A DNA stretch of 64,000 nucleotides from Prosopocoilus inquinatus (Eukaryota; Arthropoda; Insecta; Coleoptera; Lucanidae): positions 6,820,001 to 6,884,000 of the forward strand of contig CM069871.1 of assembly GCA_036172665.1 (NCBI GenBank), read 5' to 3'. The stretch's first letter is position 1. Every line of letters begins with the position of its first letter. The translations under genes and the position numbers were made by a program. The notes beneath the pieces were generated by a model that saw only the letters and a list, made by a program, of their open reading frames with translations, made no database searches and was not told where the DNA came from. Of the stretch, positions 9,967-19,365 are shown piece after piece.

Positions 9967-11665
9967 CCTCCCTTTTTAAATTGGAAAATAATAGTGAAGT
10001 ATTATTTTCATCCCTCGCTTCCTCTGATTTATCGCTTTTTCTTACTTTTGATTGTTTTTGGGTCTTTCTATATTTGAGTATGATGAACACGAAAACAAAG
10101 CATATTATTATTAAAACTAGGTTGCTCAAAAAGAAGGAAATCTTCAGGGGGTGCCATTCTCTGGTTCTAGAAGTTGGCTGCATACTGGATTGTCGTTGTA
10201 ACTTCGAGATGTCATCCAGGTTCAAGTCCTCTAAGTGCAGGTGTTCTAGATTTGGGAGTTCTTGTATTTCCTCTGTTTTCATTTTAGGTAGAATGAAGGG
10301 TTCTCCTTGAATGATTTTTTCTTCATTGATGATTTTGAAGCTTCCGTCCATTACTTGACAATGGAAAGGGATTTTGACGAGGCTTGGTTTTTCTATTATG
10401 TTGTATCCAGTAGTTTTACATTTTTTCTGTAATTTTATTGGCAATTTGGCAGGTACAATTATTATGTAGTTCTTGTTGATTTGTTCATAAATGGTATTAC
10501 TCGTAGATATGGGAGTCAATTGACATTTAGTAGTCTTGATATTCTGAATGATGGATGTCACACAGTCTTCCTCTTTTATAAAGGGTCTATTATTACAGAT
10601 GTAGGTATTTTCAATCGTTGGACATTCTTCATCTTCATATTGATGGCCTTGGTTATTGAGTATCAGGTAAGGACTTTTTGGTACAAGGGTAAAATTATTT
10701 TGAGGAACAGGAAATATATGGTAATATTCAAATTGTATAGGACTGAAGACAGGAATATGCATAAGGAAGATTACTTTGTCATTATGAACAGTCACCTTTG
10801 AGTTAGCTAAATTGTAATAAGAATGAATGTTTTTGAATTTAAGAATTTTATTTTCTTCGTAAAGTTTAACTAATGTATCTATCATATTGTTCATGTCTTC
10901 AAATGATATGACAGAGTTATGTAAGGTATTTAATCTAGCAAAAACCACTGCGTTTTCCAAATTGTCTAGAAATCTTAATAAGTTTTGGCAATTTAGTAAG
11001 ACTTGATCAAGAGTATTTTGAGCCCTTATAAATGCAGAAATGTCATTAATTATTTTTTGTACATTGTCTTGAAAGTAATTAAGTCTCTGTTCTATTAGTT
11101 CTTGATTTTTCTTAAGAGTGCTGATAGAATGATTATAGTTTTCTATTAATCTTTTGGTCAGGGACATTTGGTATTGCATTTGATTTTCTAATGCATTTTG
11201 GTTACGTGATAGAATTTCTAAAGCATTATTAAAGTTTTCTTCATCGTCTGAGTCTAATGTTCCAAATAAGAATTTAGACGTTTTTCCTACGATGTTCAAT
11301 AGTCCTCTTTTATTTCTTACCTGTGGCATAAGATTGTTTAGTTTATATTCTGCCTCTGAGATAAGATAGTGGACATGTGTCAAGGTATTTTTTAGGACAT
11401 TAGTATACGTTAGTGTTCTAAGTGATGGTGAATTATAAATAGTATCGTTAATAGTTTTGAAATAATCAATGTTGTTATTTAGTAACTCAATTAATGGTTT
11501 AATTTCTACATAATGGACAAAGGTATGCTTGGTTTCTATGATTCTACATGGACCAAGGTGGAACGGAAGGATGTGGGAATTTATGGTAGTGATTTCTATG
11601 TCGTCATTTGCTGTGGCTGTCATTATCGTTAGCTGTATTAGGGATAGGGTCGTTATCAGAATCAT
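9956..11665 (-). CDS. env: Envelope (baculovirus F-like fusion protein) of errantivirus
   Basis: This intact 569-codon frame encodes a class of membrane fusion protein that insect errantiviruses share with baculovirus F proteins (family knowledge). The order seen is: hydrophobic signal peptide at residues 1-19; an ectodomain; a furin-type site RNKR at 117-120 followed by a glycine-led hydrophobic segment (about 121-135) fitting a fusion peptide; an acidic SDDEE patch and a long helical, coiled-coil-like region (about 140-270); a cysteine-containing second half; one membrane segment (about 509-530); and a basic cytoplasmic tail of about 39 residues. It overlaps the end of pol by 62 bp and is probably made from a spliced RNA, though I could not place the splice sites. 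The last codons run through the polypurine tract and the stop lies inside the 3' LTR. No frameshift or stop is seen. Confidence 0.9.
   Translation of the reverse strand: MILITTLSLIQLTIMTATANDDIEITTINSHILPFHLGPCRIIETKHTFVHYVEIKPLIELLNNNIDYFKTINDTIYNSPSLRTLTYTNVLKNTLTHVHYLISEAEYKLNNLMPQVRNKRGLLNIVGKTSKFLFGTLDSDDEENFNNALEILSRNQNALENQMQYQMSLTKRLIENYNHSISTLKKNQELIEQRLNYFQDNVQKIINDISAFIRAQNTLDQVLLNCQNLLRFLDNLENAVVFARLNTLHNSVISFEDMNNMIDTLVKLYEENKILKFKNIHSYYNLANSKVTVHNDKVIFLMHIPVFSPIQFEYYHIFPVPQNNFTLVPKSPYLILNNQGHQYEDEECPTIENTYICNNRPFIKEEDCVTSIIQNIKTTKCQLTPISTSNTIYEQINKNYIIIVPAKLPIKLQKKCKTTGYNIIEKPSLVKIPFHCQVMDGSFKIINEEKIIQGEPFILPKMKTEEIQELPNLEHLHLEDLNLDDISKLQRQSSMQPTSRTREWHPLKISFFLSNLVLIIICFVFVFIILKYRKTQKQSKVRKSDKSEEARDENNTSLLFSNLKREELC
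9967..9977 (-). other. Polypurine tract
   Basis: On the element strand AAAAAGGGAGG directly precedes the 3' LTR. In retroviruses and LTR retrotransposons this tract primes plus-strand DNA synthesis. Here it is also translated as part of the env C-terminus. Confidence 0.9.
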
Positions 11666-13787
11666 TTTCCTGTGATTCCTGTAACAAAGATTTTTTATAG
11701 GTTTTCTTAGGTTTTTTGATAGTTGATTTATGATAGATGCCTAATTTTGTTCTTAATTTTTCACCTTCATCTACTACAATTTTTGTTTGTGTAAATTTTG
11801 GTTTAGCTTTATTTCTTTCTTTTGTTTTAATGTATGCATATTCTTTGTTTTGATATGACTCTGGTTCTTGTCTCTTTTCATTGAGTTTTTTTATTACGGA
11901 TTCTTTCCTATCGTTATTTTTTTGTTTAATTCTGTCGTATAATGACTTTGTTTTTTCTTTGTGGTTTTGTACATAGTTAGAGATAATTTTTTCATCAGAT
12001 AATTCAAAGGGATCGTCTGAATGGATGTGTCCTTTAACTACTTCGAATGGTGTATGACCTGTGACAGAATGAATAGTGTTGTTGTAACTGAAGATAGCGT
12101 ATTTCATTAAAGTGTTAGTGTTTTCATTAGGTTTTTCCAATTTCAAACATCGAATTTCTTCAGCAATTGTGGAATGAAATCGTTCAACTGGGGAATTACT
12201 ATTTGAGTTCTTTGAAGTGGTGTAGTGAAGTTCTATTTTATGTAATTTACAAAGATCTTCAAAATTGTTATTTTTAAATTCACTTCCACGATCGACAGTA
12301 ATTCTATAAGGGAGTCCATGATGTGTCATGAAAGTTAAAGTGTTGTCAATTATATTTAATGATGAATTTGATTGGATGGGGTATGCTTGACCATATCGCG
12401 AGAAGGAATCTAGTATAGTAAAATATGAATGGTTTAATATTTTGAATGTATCTGCGTGTATATGTTCGAACGGTCTACTGGCTGTAGGTGTAAGATTAAA
12501 TTTTATTACGGGTGGATTTCTATCGTATTTTGCCATTTGACAGATTTTGCAATTATTAACAAAGTTCGTGATGTCTTTAATCATATCGGGCCAGTAGTAG
12601 TTCCTACTTAAGGATGTTTTCATTTCATTTATTCCTTTGTGGCAAGTTTTACCGTTATGGTGGTATTCCAACTTTAATTTTTGTTCATCAAGATCGATTA
12701 TATCTTGGAGGATTACGTTGGTTCTAATGAATTTGAAAGATGAATTTGTTAAAAGATTTTGTACTGTGTTGGTAAACAAGATTGCTATACTTGGATTTTT
12801 TGAGTATACTGCATACGTTTGTTTTGGTTGACAGTAGGTTTTTATAACATCTATTAATTTCGTTTCGAAATCATTTAGTGGAATTGAGATTATTAGGCGA
12901 GACTTGTTAAAAAACATTTTTCTTTCTGCTTTAGGCTGTAAAATGTCGTTTGATCCGTGAATAATGATCTGATTTTTAAATTGATTCAAAGATTTTTCAG
13001 ATATTTGAATTTCTAATACAGGGTTTTCTAGAGATGAATGTATCGTTTCATTGTCTGATAGTTCCAATTGTGGAGGTTTCAGTTGAATATCAGAAACTAT
13101 GTTAACTTTAGGAGTTTTGGAAGAAACGTCACCTAGAACAGAGTGGAGAGAAGGACTATCTGGTACGGTTATTAATTCGGGGTTATTGAGATAGAGGTTG
13201 ATAGTCTCAATCGCGTCACCAGGGTTTCCAATTGTAGAGAGAGTTTCGTCAATATCTTCTATAGCGTTTGTTTCAAGGCGTGACAATGAATTTACAGGAA
13301 TTTTAGTTTTTAAAATTTCGTGGGTGTTAACACTAATTGTAAAAGAGTTTTCTTTAGGCAATCTGTAGTAGAAAGGAATGATTGTATTACTGTTACTTAA
13401 ATTCTTCTCTGCAAGATTAATTGATATTCCTAGGTTTCTGAGGTCTTCTAATCCTAATATGCCATCGTAGAAATCATGAAAATCAAAAAGAATAAAAGTA
13501 ATTACTTTGTCAGTTGCTAATTCTTTAAATGCTGGAATGTGAGCTTTAAATTTAATTTTCTTTTCTCCTATGGGTGTTTTAATTATTGATGTTTCTTGAG
13601 AGATTTTATTTGGGAAGTATTTTTCTGCAATAGAAGGTCTGATAATAGATTTATAACATCCGGTATCAATAAGTAATTTAATAGGTGGATTCTGAATTTT
13701 AATATACGGTAGTGAATTATCACAAGTCGTGTTGTTGATTTCGTAAATTACGTCGCGTCTTCTGTTGAGTGAGTCATCCGAAAATTT
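11604..13787 (-). CDS. pol: pol: protease and integrase only; RT and RNase H deleted
   Basis: The frame is open for 727 codons from the -1 slip site to the stop. It starts with an aspartic protease (LLIDTG, the catalytic DTG at about 13659-13667). It then passes within some 125 codons to an LSRLE sequence, the type that normally marks the end of RNase H in this group. No YxDD polymerase motif or RNase H catalytic series lies between. The junction is about 13284-13295. The integrase follows, numbered from codon 13361: zinc-binding H235, H241, C271, C274; catalytic D304, D357, E393 with the canonical D-35-E spacing; then a basic, charged C-terminus. Translation needs -1 frameshifting from gag. 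The missing block is roughly 550 codons by comparison with usual pol layouts (family knowledge). The deletion is in frame and no other break is seen. Confidence 0.9.
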   Translation of the reverse strand, partial: KFSDDSLNRRRDVIYEINNTTCDNSLPYIKIQNPPIKLLIDTGCYKSIIRPSIAEKYFPNKISQETSIIKTPIGEKKIKFKAHIPAFKELATDKVITFILFDFHDFYDGILGLEDLRNLGISINLAEKNLSNSNTIIPFYYRLPKENSFTISVNTHEILKTKIPVNSLSRLETNAIEDIDETLSTIGNPGDAIETINLYLNNPELITVPDSPSLHSVLGDVSSKTPKVNIVSDIQLKPPQLELSDNETIHSSLENPVLEIQISEKSLNQFKNQIIIHGSNDILQPKAERKMFFNKSRLIISIPLNDFETKLIDVIKTYCQPKQTYAVYSKNPSIAILFTNTVQNLLTNSSFKFIRTNVILQDIIDLDEQKLKLEYHHNGKTCHKGINEMKTSLSRNYYWPDMIKDITNFVNNCKICQMAKYDRNPPVIKFNLTPTASRPFEHIHADTFKILNHSYFTILDSFSRYGQAYPIQSNSSLNIIDNTLTFMTHHGLPYRITVDRGSEFKNNNFEDLCKLHKIELHYTTSKNSNSNSPVERFHSTIAEEIRCLKLEKPNENTNTLMKYAIFSYNNTIHSVTGHTPFEVVKGHIHSDDPFELSDEKIISNYVQNHKEKTKSLYDRIKQKNNDRKESVIKKLNEKRQEPESYQNKEYAYIKTKERNKAKPKFTQTKIVVDEGEKLRTKLGIYHKSTIKKPKKTYKKSLLQESQENDSDNDPIPNTANDNDSHSK

Positions 13788-15160
13788 TGAAAGTTGTTTA
13801 TTTGGGATTCGTCATTAATCTCTTCGTCAGTCTCATTATTTACATTGTTAAGTTCATAGTTTTGCTCATTGCAAATATTGTTATCGTAATGATCAGGGAT
13901 GTTTAAAGAAGGATCAGGGTACGTTTCTGTATGCTCGTGATTACAGTAATTATTTTCCATGAGATTTAATTCCTCTGAAATAAAATTTCTTGATGTTGGT
14001 ATAGTGTTTTTAAAATAATTATTATAATTATTATGTTGTCTAATTGTTGGGATTCTGGATGTGGTTGACATTGGTTCCGGTTTGTTTGTTGGGATTTGTC
14101 CTGTTGGTTTAAAGACATTTTTCGGAGTACCAAAAACTTGAGAGTTAGTAAATTGTTTTTGTTGAACTACTCTTGGTCTCACGTCAATAGGTTGACTAGG
14201 GAATTGGTTAGAAGTCCAGGGTCTTGGATTTTGGTTATAGAAATTTCGTGGCCATTGTGTAAGAGGTGTTTGATGAATTTGCATGTTAGATCTTTGAGGA
14301 TATTGATTAAATGATGTAGGTACGTGTGAATATTGTGGAAATGAGTTGAACGTCTTAGGTAACATTTGAGGTTGCGTTTTGATTTGGTTAGAAGAGCTTT
14401 TATTATTATGTAATATATTAGGAAGATTTTGAGTATACATAAAGTTCTCTTCTTCTATTACATAGGCCATTGCATTTTCTAGTGATATAGGGTTTCTTAG
14501 TCTTACAATGCTTTGGAAGTTACCCGATAAACCACGAAGGAAGGTTTTTAATGCTAGATTGTCATATTGTTTAGAATATACTAATTTTGTGGCTTGTGGT
14601 ATTTCCGTTGTACTAATTGAGTTTAATTTTGCAGACAATCTACTACGTAATATTTGTATTCGTTTGCCGAATTCTAATGGTGGTTCATTTTTTGAAGGTG
14701 TTAATGTGATTAAGTCTTGTTCGAGACAATCTAAATTTCTCTGATCACCGAAACTAGTTCTTAAAGCATTTTTTATTAAAGGCCAAGTATTTAATTCGTT
14801 CCTAGTGCCAATTAAGATTTGTGCGTGATCTTTTAATTTACCAATTACTACTCTAATTAAATATGAAGTTATTTGAGGGTCGTTGTTACTAATTTCATTG
14901 AACAAATAGTCGCAGGACGCTATGAAAATTTCTAATGAATTTTGGTCACCATTGTATGATGGAATTGTGTCTACATATAATTTTAATAATTGATAATTTA
15001 CTTCTGGCATTTTTGCTTGGATTACAGTTGGTTTAGATAGATTAATACTATTATTAAATGTTTCGATTAAAGAATCTAAATCTAAGTTATTTACTGAATT
15101 GCTGTTCATATAAGACAAGAAATCAGGTAAATAATGGAAAAATTTAGACGGGATACTCAA
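13748..15160 (-). CDS. gag: Errantivirus-like Gag
   Basis: Intact 470-codon frame, the first long one after the primer-binding site, in the position of the capsid precursor. The N-terminal two thirds is a mostly helical, capsid-like region. The last third is rich in Asn, Gln, Pro, Ser and Thr. No CCHC zinc knuckle is seen, which is common in this retroelement group (family knowledge). The start codon at 15158-15160 lies 242 bp after the primer site. The frame ends 31-39 bp after the slippery heptamer, so a fraction of ribosomes would continue into protease and integrase. Assignment rests on position, size and composition, because Gag sequences are weakly conserved. Confidence 0.85.
   Translation of the reverse strand: MSIPSKFFHYLPDFLSYMNSNSVNNLDLDSLIETFNNSINLSKPTVIQAKMPEVNYQLLKLYVDTIPSYNGDQNSLEIFIASCDYLFNEISNNDPQITSYLIRVVIGKLKDHAQILIGTRNELNTWPLIKNALRTSFGDQRNLDCLEQDLITLTPSKNEPPLEFGKRIQILRSRLSAKLNSISTTEIPQATKLVYSKQYDNLALKTFLRGLSGNFQSIVRLRNPISLENAMAYVIEEENFMYTQNLPNILHNNKSSSNQIKTQPQMLPKTFNSFPQYSHVPTSFNQYPQRSNMQIHQTPLTQWPRNFYNQNPRPWTSNQFPSQPIDVRPRVVQQKQFTNSQVFGTPKNVFKPTGQIPTNKPEPMSTTSRIPTIRQHNNYNNYFKNTIPTSRNFISEELNLMENNYCNHEHTETYPDPSLNIPDHYDNNICNEQNYELNNVNNETDEEINDESQINNFQNFRMTHSTEDAT
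13781..13787 (-). other. -1 ribosomal frameshift site (A AAT TTT)
   Basis: In gag phase the heptamer reads A AAT TTT, an X XXY YYZ slippery sequence of the A AAU UUN type, 14 codons before the gag stop. Slipping back one base enters the pol frame, which is open from this point through the protease. Phase was checked against both the gag stop (13748-13750) and the downstream pol frame. Confidence 0.8.
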
Positions 15161-15402
15161 AATTTGGTCTCACCAAATCCGGGAATTGCCAGTCGTCTAT
15201 TTTGTGAAAGGTTGATATCTGCGTTGCCCAGAGCTGTGGATCTCCTCTATGGATTGGAAGACGAATGGTATCTTCAGAGCCTTACACGATGTATTTCTCT
15301 TGAAGTTTCTTCGTCCAGGGTTCTTTTGGGTAGTACTGAAGGAACTGGAGTCCCAAATCGCGATTTTAATTTGCACGATGCACCTTTTTTCGCGACCGCA
15401 CT
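15161..15402 (-). other. Untranslated leader of the retrovirus
   Basis: This stretch between primer-binding site and gag start should hold the packaging signal and any splice donor for env. No specific motif could be assigned. It is more GC-rich than the rest of the element. Short plus-strand frames here are chance products. Confidence 0.6.
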
Positions 15403-15420
15403 ATCCTACTGACTGCGCCA
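15403..15420 (-). other. Primer-binding site for tRNA-Ser
   Basis: The plus strand reads ATCCTACTGACTGCGCCA, which fits the 3' end of insect tRNA-Ser (ATCCTACCGACTGCG plus CCA) at 17 of 18 bases (tRNA end from established knowledge). The first base overlaps the last base of the 5' LTR. tRNA-Ser priming is known for the 17.6/297/ZAM group of errantiviruses. Confidence 0.88.
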
Positions 15421-15648
15421 ATTATGTTTTTTATAAACACGTTAATGTTTTTTAAAACATTTATTAAAGTTACAGATGGGCAGAGTAACGGTTACAAGTT
15501 CTGCAGATATGACTAAACTAAAGTTCTGACCCTAATATATATGCTATAGTTTGTATATTTAGTAAAGATAACGATAAATGAGTGGACAATAACAATGCGT
15601 CACTTGTTTATATTACTAATCAGGGGTCATAGAGCGTTTAACATAACT
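15420..15648 (-). repeat. 5' LTR of the retrovirus (229 bp, 54-bp deletion)
   Basis: Identical by eye to the 3' LTR apart from missing 54 bp at the CTAATATATATG junction (about 15532). Because both LTRs normally arise from one template, the gap probably formed after insertion, or during a recombination event. As the upstream LTR it would drive transcription, so the loss may affect promoter or leader sequence. Confidence 0.92.
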
Positions 15649-15652
15649 CGCA
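15649..15652. repeat. Target-site duplication CGCA (right)
   Basis: Right-hand partner of the CGCA at 9680-9683. Confidence 0.9.
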
Positions 15653-16256
15653 GCAGCAAGCAACATTATTACAGTTTTATAACGCACAGCGTGCCGTCAT
15701 TGTAATCAGAATGGCTTTAAAACGCGTAATAACTCGCAACGTGGAAGTGATTTCGAGGAACGACCTCGGAATGTGCAATGTAACGGACGTAAAAGGCTTT
15801 CACTTTGACATACCACAGGCATCGTCACAACCCCCCCTTCCCCGGGTTTTATTGAATATTTAAATCGGCTTTAACGAGGCAGGCATTATGTGCACGTACC
15901 CCCCTCGTATATATACAACGTACGTTATAAACAATAATGTCGTATGACATGCATTTATGGTTCGATTCAAGACCTGAATGATGACAGACAATCATGTCCC
16001 ACGAATATGACAGCCTATAAACAAGTAATTATTATAGTTGGATTGCCCCAGGGCAACGAAATGCAAAGATTTATCGATTAAACTACAGGGTGTTGCAAGT
16101 TTTCTTCCAATAAAATTCTGTTGGAATTTCCTTTTTTTTTGGAACATTCCCGTATGTTTTATTATTTTTAATTAACTAAGTTCATTGGGTTCTTTTGTGG
16201 TTCAAACAATCACGAATTCATCTCCACCTAGAGGCAAAAATTGATTATTGAATGAA
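15653..16256. other. No gene seen
   Basis: Host flank between the retrovirus and the composite inverted-repeat element. It contains a C-rich run near 15830 and a CTACAGGGTGTTGC motif near 16085 that recalls the ends of insect MITEs, but no partner end was found. Confidence 0.5.
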
Positions 16257-16729
16257 TTATGGAGTGTTATACAGGGTTACAACTAATTAAAGGGCCACCA
16301 ATGGGGATCTCGTAAACTATAAGAGATGCAAAGATGGTTAAATTACAAAAAAAAGTTGCGCTATTTTGGAACCTATCAGGATATTCAAAAAACTCTTTCT
16401 ACCCCCATTCGTTTCTGAACTATCTTCAAAAAACTGAAAATTCGAATTTTAGAAAATCTCGAATATCTTCTTTATTTATTAAAATCGAATCATGAAATTC
16501 GATATTTTTATGTTAAATTCGATGAGCAATCTAAAAGAGTCCTAAGAAATGAGTTGGGATTGACTGTTTCGCAGGTACGACTGTCAACTGTCTTTTCTCT
16601 TATGGACGCTACCTTGAGTATTCATACCACGTGATACAAAAACAAAATCTGAATACGACCATATGACGTACTCTTGGGTACGAGTGATACGAAAATAAAA
16701 TCTAAATCTAACCATATGATACACATATA

Positions 16730-17066
16730 ACGAGTGTTCAAAAAAAAAAAACGGTCAAGTAGACTGTAGCAGGCTATTGTTGTCAGGAACGCATGTCGTG
16801 ATTAACATCATTTGAATGTCAACTTTGACAAGTTGACGGTTAATCTAACCGACAAAACTCGAAGCTGCTCCTACAAATTTTCTTCTAATATTTATACTTA
16901 ATATAAATATTCCGTAATAAGCGTTTCTTTTTGAAATGTCTTCTTTGAGTTAAAGTGAGGTTAGAAATGCAAGTGACGCTTCACGCTAATCGTATGAAGA
17001 ACCCTACGCTAGACGTTCAGAATAAATTCATGGCTATCTAGACCGTCTTTTTAATTGAACACTCGT
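16730..17066. mobile_element. Mariner-type MITE
   Basis: Termini ACGAGTGTTCAA...TTGAACACTCGT form perfect 12-bp inverted repeats, extended by an A-run and ACGGTC / GACCGT. TA flanks both sides (16728-16729 and 17067-17068). The related copy at about 20.04-20.07 kb lacks this 337-bp block, acting as an empty site. No transposase frame remains, so it is a deletion derivative or MITE. Confidence 0.8.
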
Positions 17067-17428
17067 TACTTTTGTTTTAAAACAAAATATCAAAATACTA
17101 CAAAAGATTTTGAAAAAAAATATCTAGTAGGCGGATGCGTGTAAACATTCAGAACTAAGATAATCATTAAAATAATAAATCTTGCTCAATTATGGTACTT
17201 ATTTACTTTTTTACATGAAAAGAATTACTTTTTGACAAAAATTATTAGTAACCTATTATTTTGTTTCAAAACAAAAGCGTGAATCTTCATATCGTCGTAT
17301 TCAAAAATTATTTCTGCATCACGTGCTATGAATATCTAAGGTGGCGTCCACAAGAAAAGAAACAGTTGACAGTCGTATCTACGATACTGTCAAACCTAAC
17401 CTATTTCTTCGAAATGCATTAGGTTGTC

Positions 17429-17754
17429 AAATCAAATCAAATCAAATCATTTATTCATATAGCTAAAGATATTAGATGTGATACGTCAAAATAAATTACA
17501 TTAAAATGCAGAACATCAAAAGTTTAGTCAATAACGCAAACAAGTAAAAATATAGAACAAACTTGATCACTGACATACAAACATATAGAAAAAAAACAAA
17601 AAATTAGTGAAGTTGAGTAAAGGGCAACAATGTCACTGCTAAATATAGGTTAAATCAATAACAATATAAAAATTCTTTGACAGTATAGAATGCTTTATCC
17701 AATAAGAATTGCTTTGTTGCCTTTTTAAACAGTCTGTAGTTCTGTAGTTCCGTC
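17429..17754 (-). mobile_element. LINE 3' end fragment (minus strand)
   Basis: Read on the minus strand, the end of a reverse-transcriptase frame (FKKATKQFLLDKAFYTVKEF, about 17665-17730) is followed by an untranslated tail and a (TTTGA)n end at 17429-17448. The peptide resembles the C-terminus of the LINE at 18.3-19.2 kb (FKKVIKNYLLEKAFYNIQEF), so both belong to related LINEs. The copy at about 20425-20445 shows the uninterrupted host sequence. GTC repeated at both edges (17426-17428, 17752-17754) may be a short target duplication. It is strongly 5'-truncated. Confidence 0.75.
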
Positions 17755-18297
17755 CATCGAATTTATTGTAAAAACACCGAATTTAATAAAAAAAAAGTCG
17801 AAATACAGCGGATAAAACAAAAAAAAAACAACTGTGATGGACACAAAACAATGAAAAACGATGAACTACAAAAAAGCGACAACAAAATGTGGAAAATCCA
17901 TTAGATAAGAAAAGCAAAAAAGAAATCCGTAGTAGGGAAGCATAAAGAACAGGAAAGAAAACACAAGAACATTGATGAACAAATTAACAAAAAACAAATG
18001 AATCGCCAGAAGAAAAATTAAAAACTAGTAGAAAACTGTAAACTGTAAAAAAGCGTCGGTCAACAAAATGTGAAAAATCAAATTGCTAAAAATAAACAAA
18101 AAACCAATACGAGGGCATCAATGAATTCAAAAAAAAGTACACAAGTATCATGTATCAAAAAAAAAAATGAAAATCGATAAGTTTTTGCAAATAAAAACAA
18201 ACTCGTAAGAAACAAAAGAGAACTGTAAAAAAGGGTCAATAAAATGCGAAAATCTATTCGATTAAAAGAGAAGATTGCGAAAAACAGAAGAAAAAAA
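17755..18297. repeat. A-rich interior repeat, copy A (left part)
   Basis: A-rich sequence homologous to 22.96-23.22 kb and 23.58-23.83 kb, sharing for example CAACTGTGATGGACACAAAA and GAATCGCCAGAAG. It carries no coding capacity. The LINE fragment at 18298 interrupts it and it resumes at about 19366. Confidence 0.7.
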
Positions 18298-19365
18298 CAT
18301 TCATTCTTTATGAACGATTTACCCTTGCGAGTTACAGGAAACAGTAAAATAGTTTTATTCGCTGATGACACCTGCACCATAAACAGAGATCACAATTTAC
18401 ATGATCTGCATACTTTAGTAAGAGAGACACACAAGAATGTGGTGGAATGGTTTCATTCTAATTCTTTGGTGCTAAATGACACTAAAACCCAAAATTTGCT
18501 CTTTACACTTCGACCTTTGGATAACTACCGCGAGCCCGTTAAATACCTCGGGGTTTGCTTGGATACCAAATTAACTTGGGCTGAGCATATCAGTAAACTC
18601 TGTAAGAAACTGAACACAGGTATTTTCATGATAAGAAATTTAATCAGCATTGTACCATTCGCAACCCTGATAAAGACATATTACGCTTGCTTTCACTCTC
18701 ACATGTCGTACGCGGTTTTGTGTTGGGGAGGCTCTTCCCATGCTTCGCAGGTCTTTCGTGTTCAGAGGAGGTGCATAAGGATAATGGCGGGCTTGAGTTT
18801 TACAGATTGCTGTAAGTCTAAATTTATTGAATTCAAACTTTTAACTTTCACCTCGATCTACATACTAACTTGTTTATTACACGTAAAAACTAATATATTT
18901 CACTATAAGAGGAATGACGATTATCACACTTATAACACTCGTAATAAAAACGAACTATTAATTAAATACAATAGAACTCAAAGAGCTAGGGATGGCATTA
19001 ACTACTTTGGAATAAAATTATTTAATGTGTTACCCACACATATCGTAAATTTAGAATTATCAGAATTTAAGAAGGTGATAAAAAACTACCTGCTGGAAAA
19101 AGCATTCTATAATATCCAAGAGTTTCTTGAAAATGATTTTTGTGATTTAACTAGTCTCCCCGTCAGATAACCCTCAAATCGTCAATAACCGTTTATTTAT
19201 AAGTATATAAATGTATATTTTATTTATATGTACATCTTTTACTTTTATTTATATTCTCTGCCTATTGCATTCGACAATATTACTATTAATGTTATATTTT
19301 AATTTGTTAAATCTGTGACGTGTGAAAATTCTCTTGAATGACCATCACCAATAAACATTATTATT
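18298..19365 (+). mobile_element. 5'-truncated LINE insertion
   Basis: The A-rich repeat is uninterrupted in its second copy (about 23825-23845, ...GAAGAAAAAACAATAGAAGAACGG) but here is split by about 1.07 kb ending in an ATAAACATTATTATTAAT tail, the 3' end of a non-LTR retrotransposon. 5' truncation inside the reverse transcriptase and an A/T-rich simple 3' tail fit target-primed reverse transcription. The junction itself lies in an A-rich run, so the exact left edge is uncertain by a few bases. Confidence 0.85.
18303..19170 (+). pseudogene. Non-LTR retrotransposon reverse transcriptase, C-terminal part
   Basis: About 289 codons are open. The fragment starts at FFMNDLPL, just before the catalytic FADDT motif (RT motif C, usually YADD or FADD). 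It continues through the palm and thumb (VKYLGVCLD, then ISKLCKKLNTGIFMIRNL), then the region with a CWGG box typical of CR1/L2/Jockey-like LINEs, and the terminal YNTRNKNEL...FGIKLFNVLP block. The fingers, upstream palm motifs and the endonuclease are missing. The upstream ATG at 18244 belongs to the host repeat, not to the LINE. The frame has no stop before the natural C-terminus, suggesting a fairly young insertion. Clade assignment beyond the CR1/L2/Jockey range is not safe from sequence reading alone. Confidence 0.85.

Larger units (their letters stand above)
9684..15648 (-). mobile_element. Errantivirus-like endogenous retrovirus, RT-deleted
   Basis: A complete-looking insertion of 5,965 bp on the minus strand: 5' LTR (15420-15648), tRNA-Ser primer site, gag, -1 frameshift site, protease-integrase frame, env, polypurine tract, 3' LTR (9684-9966). 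It is flanked by the 4-bp duplication CGCA (9680-9683 and 15649-15652), an alternating pyrimidine-purine site of the kind gypsy-group elements prefer. LTR ends AGTTATG...CATAATT (element strand) are errantivirus-like. By eye the LTRs are identical apart from one 54-bp indel, which indicates a young insertion. The polymerase (reverse transcriptase plus RNase H) is absent through an in-frame internal deletion, so this copy cannot replicate alone. Confidence 0.93.

Noticed and set aside
11604..13361. Integrase frame starting at its own TTG codon
   Set aside because: The frame is continuous upstream through the protease to the gag slip site, so the apparent start is an artefact of start-codon rules.
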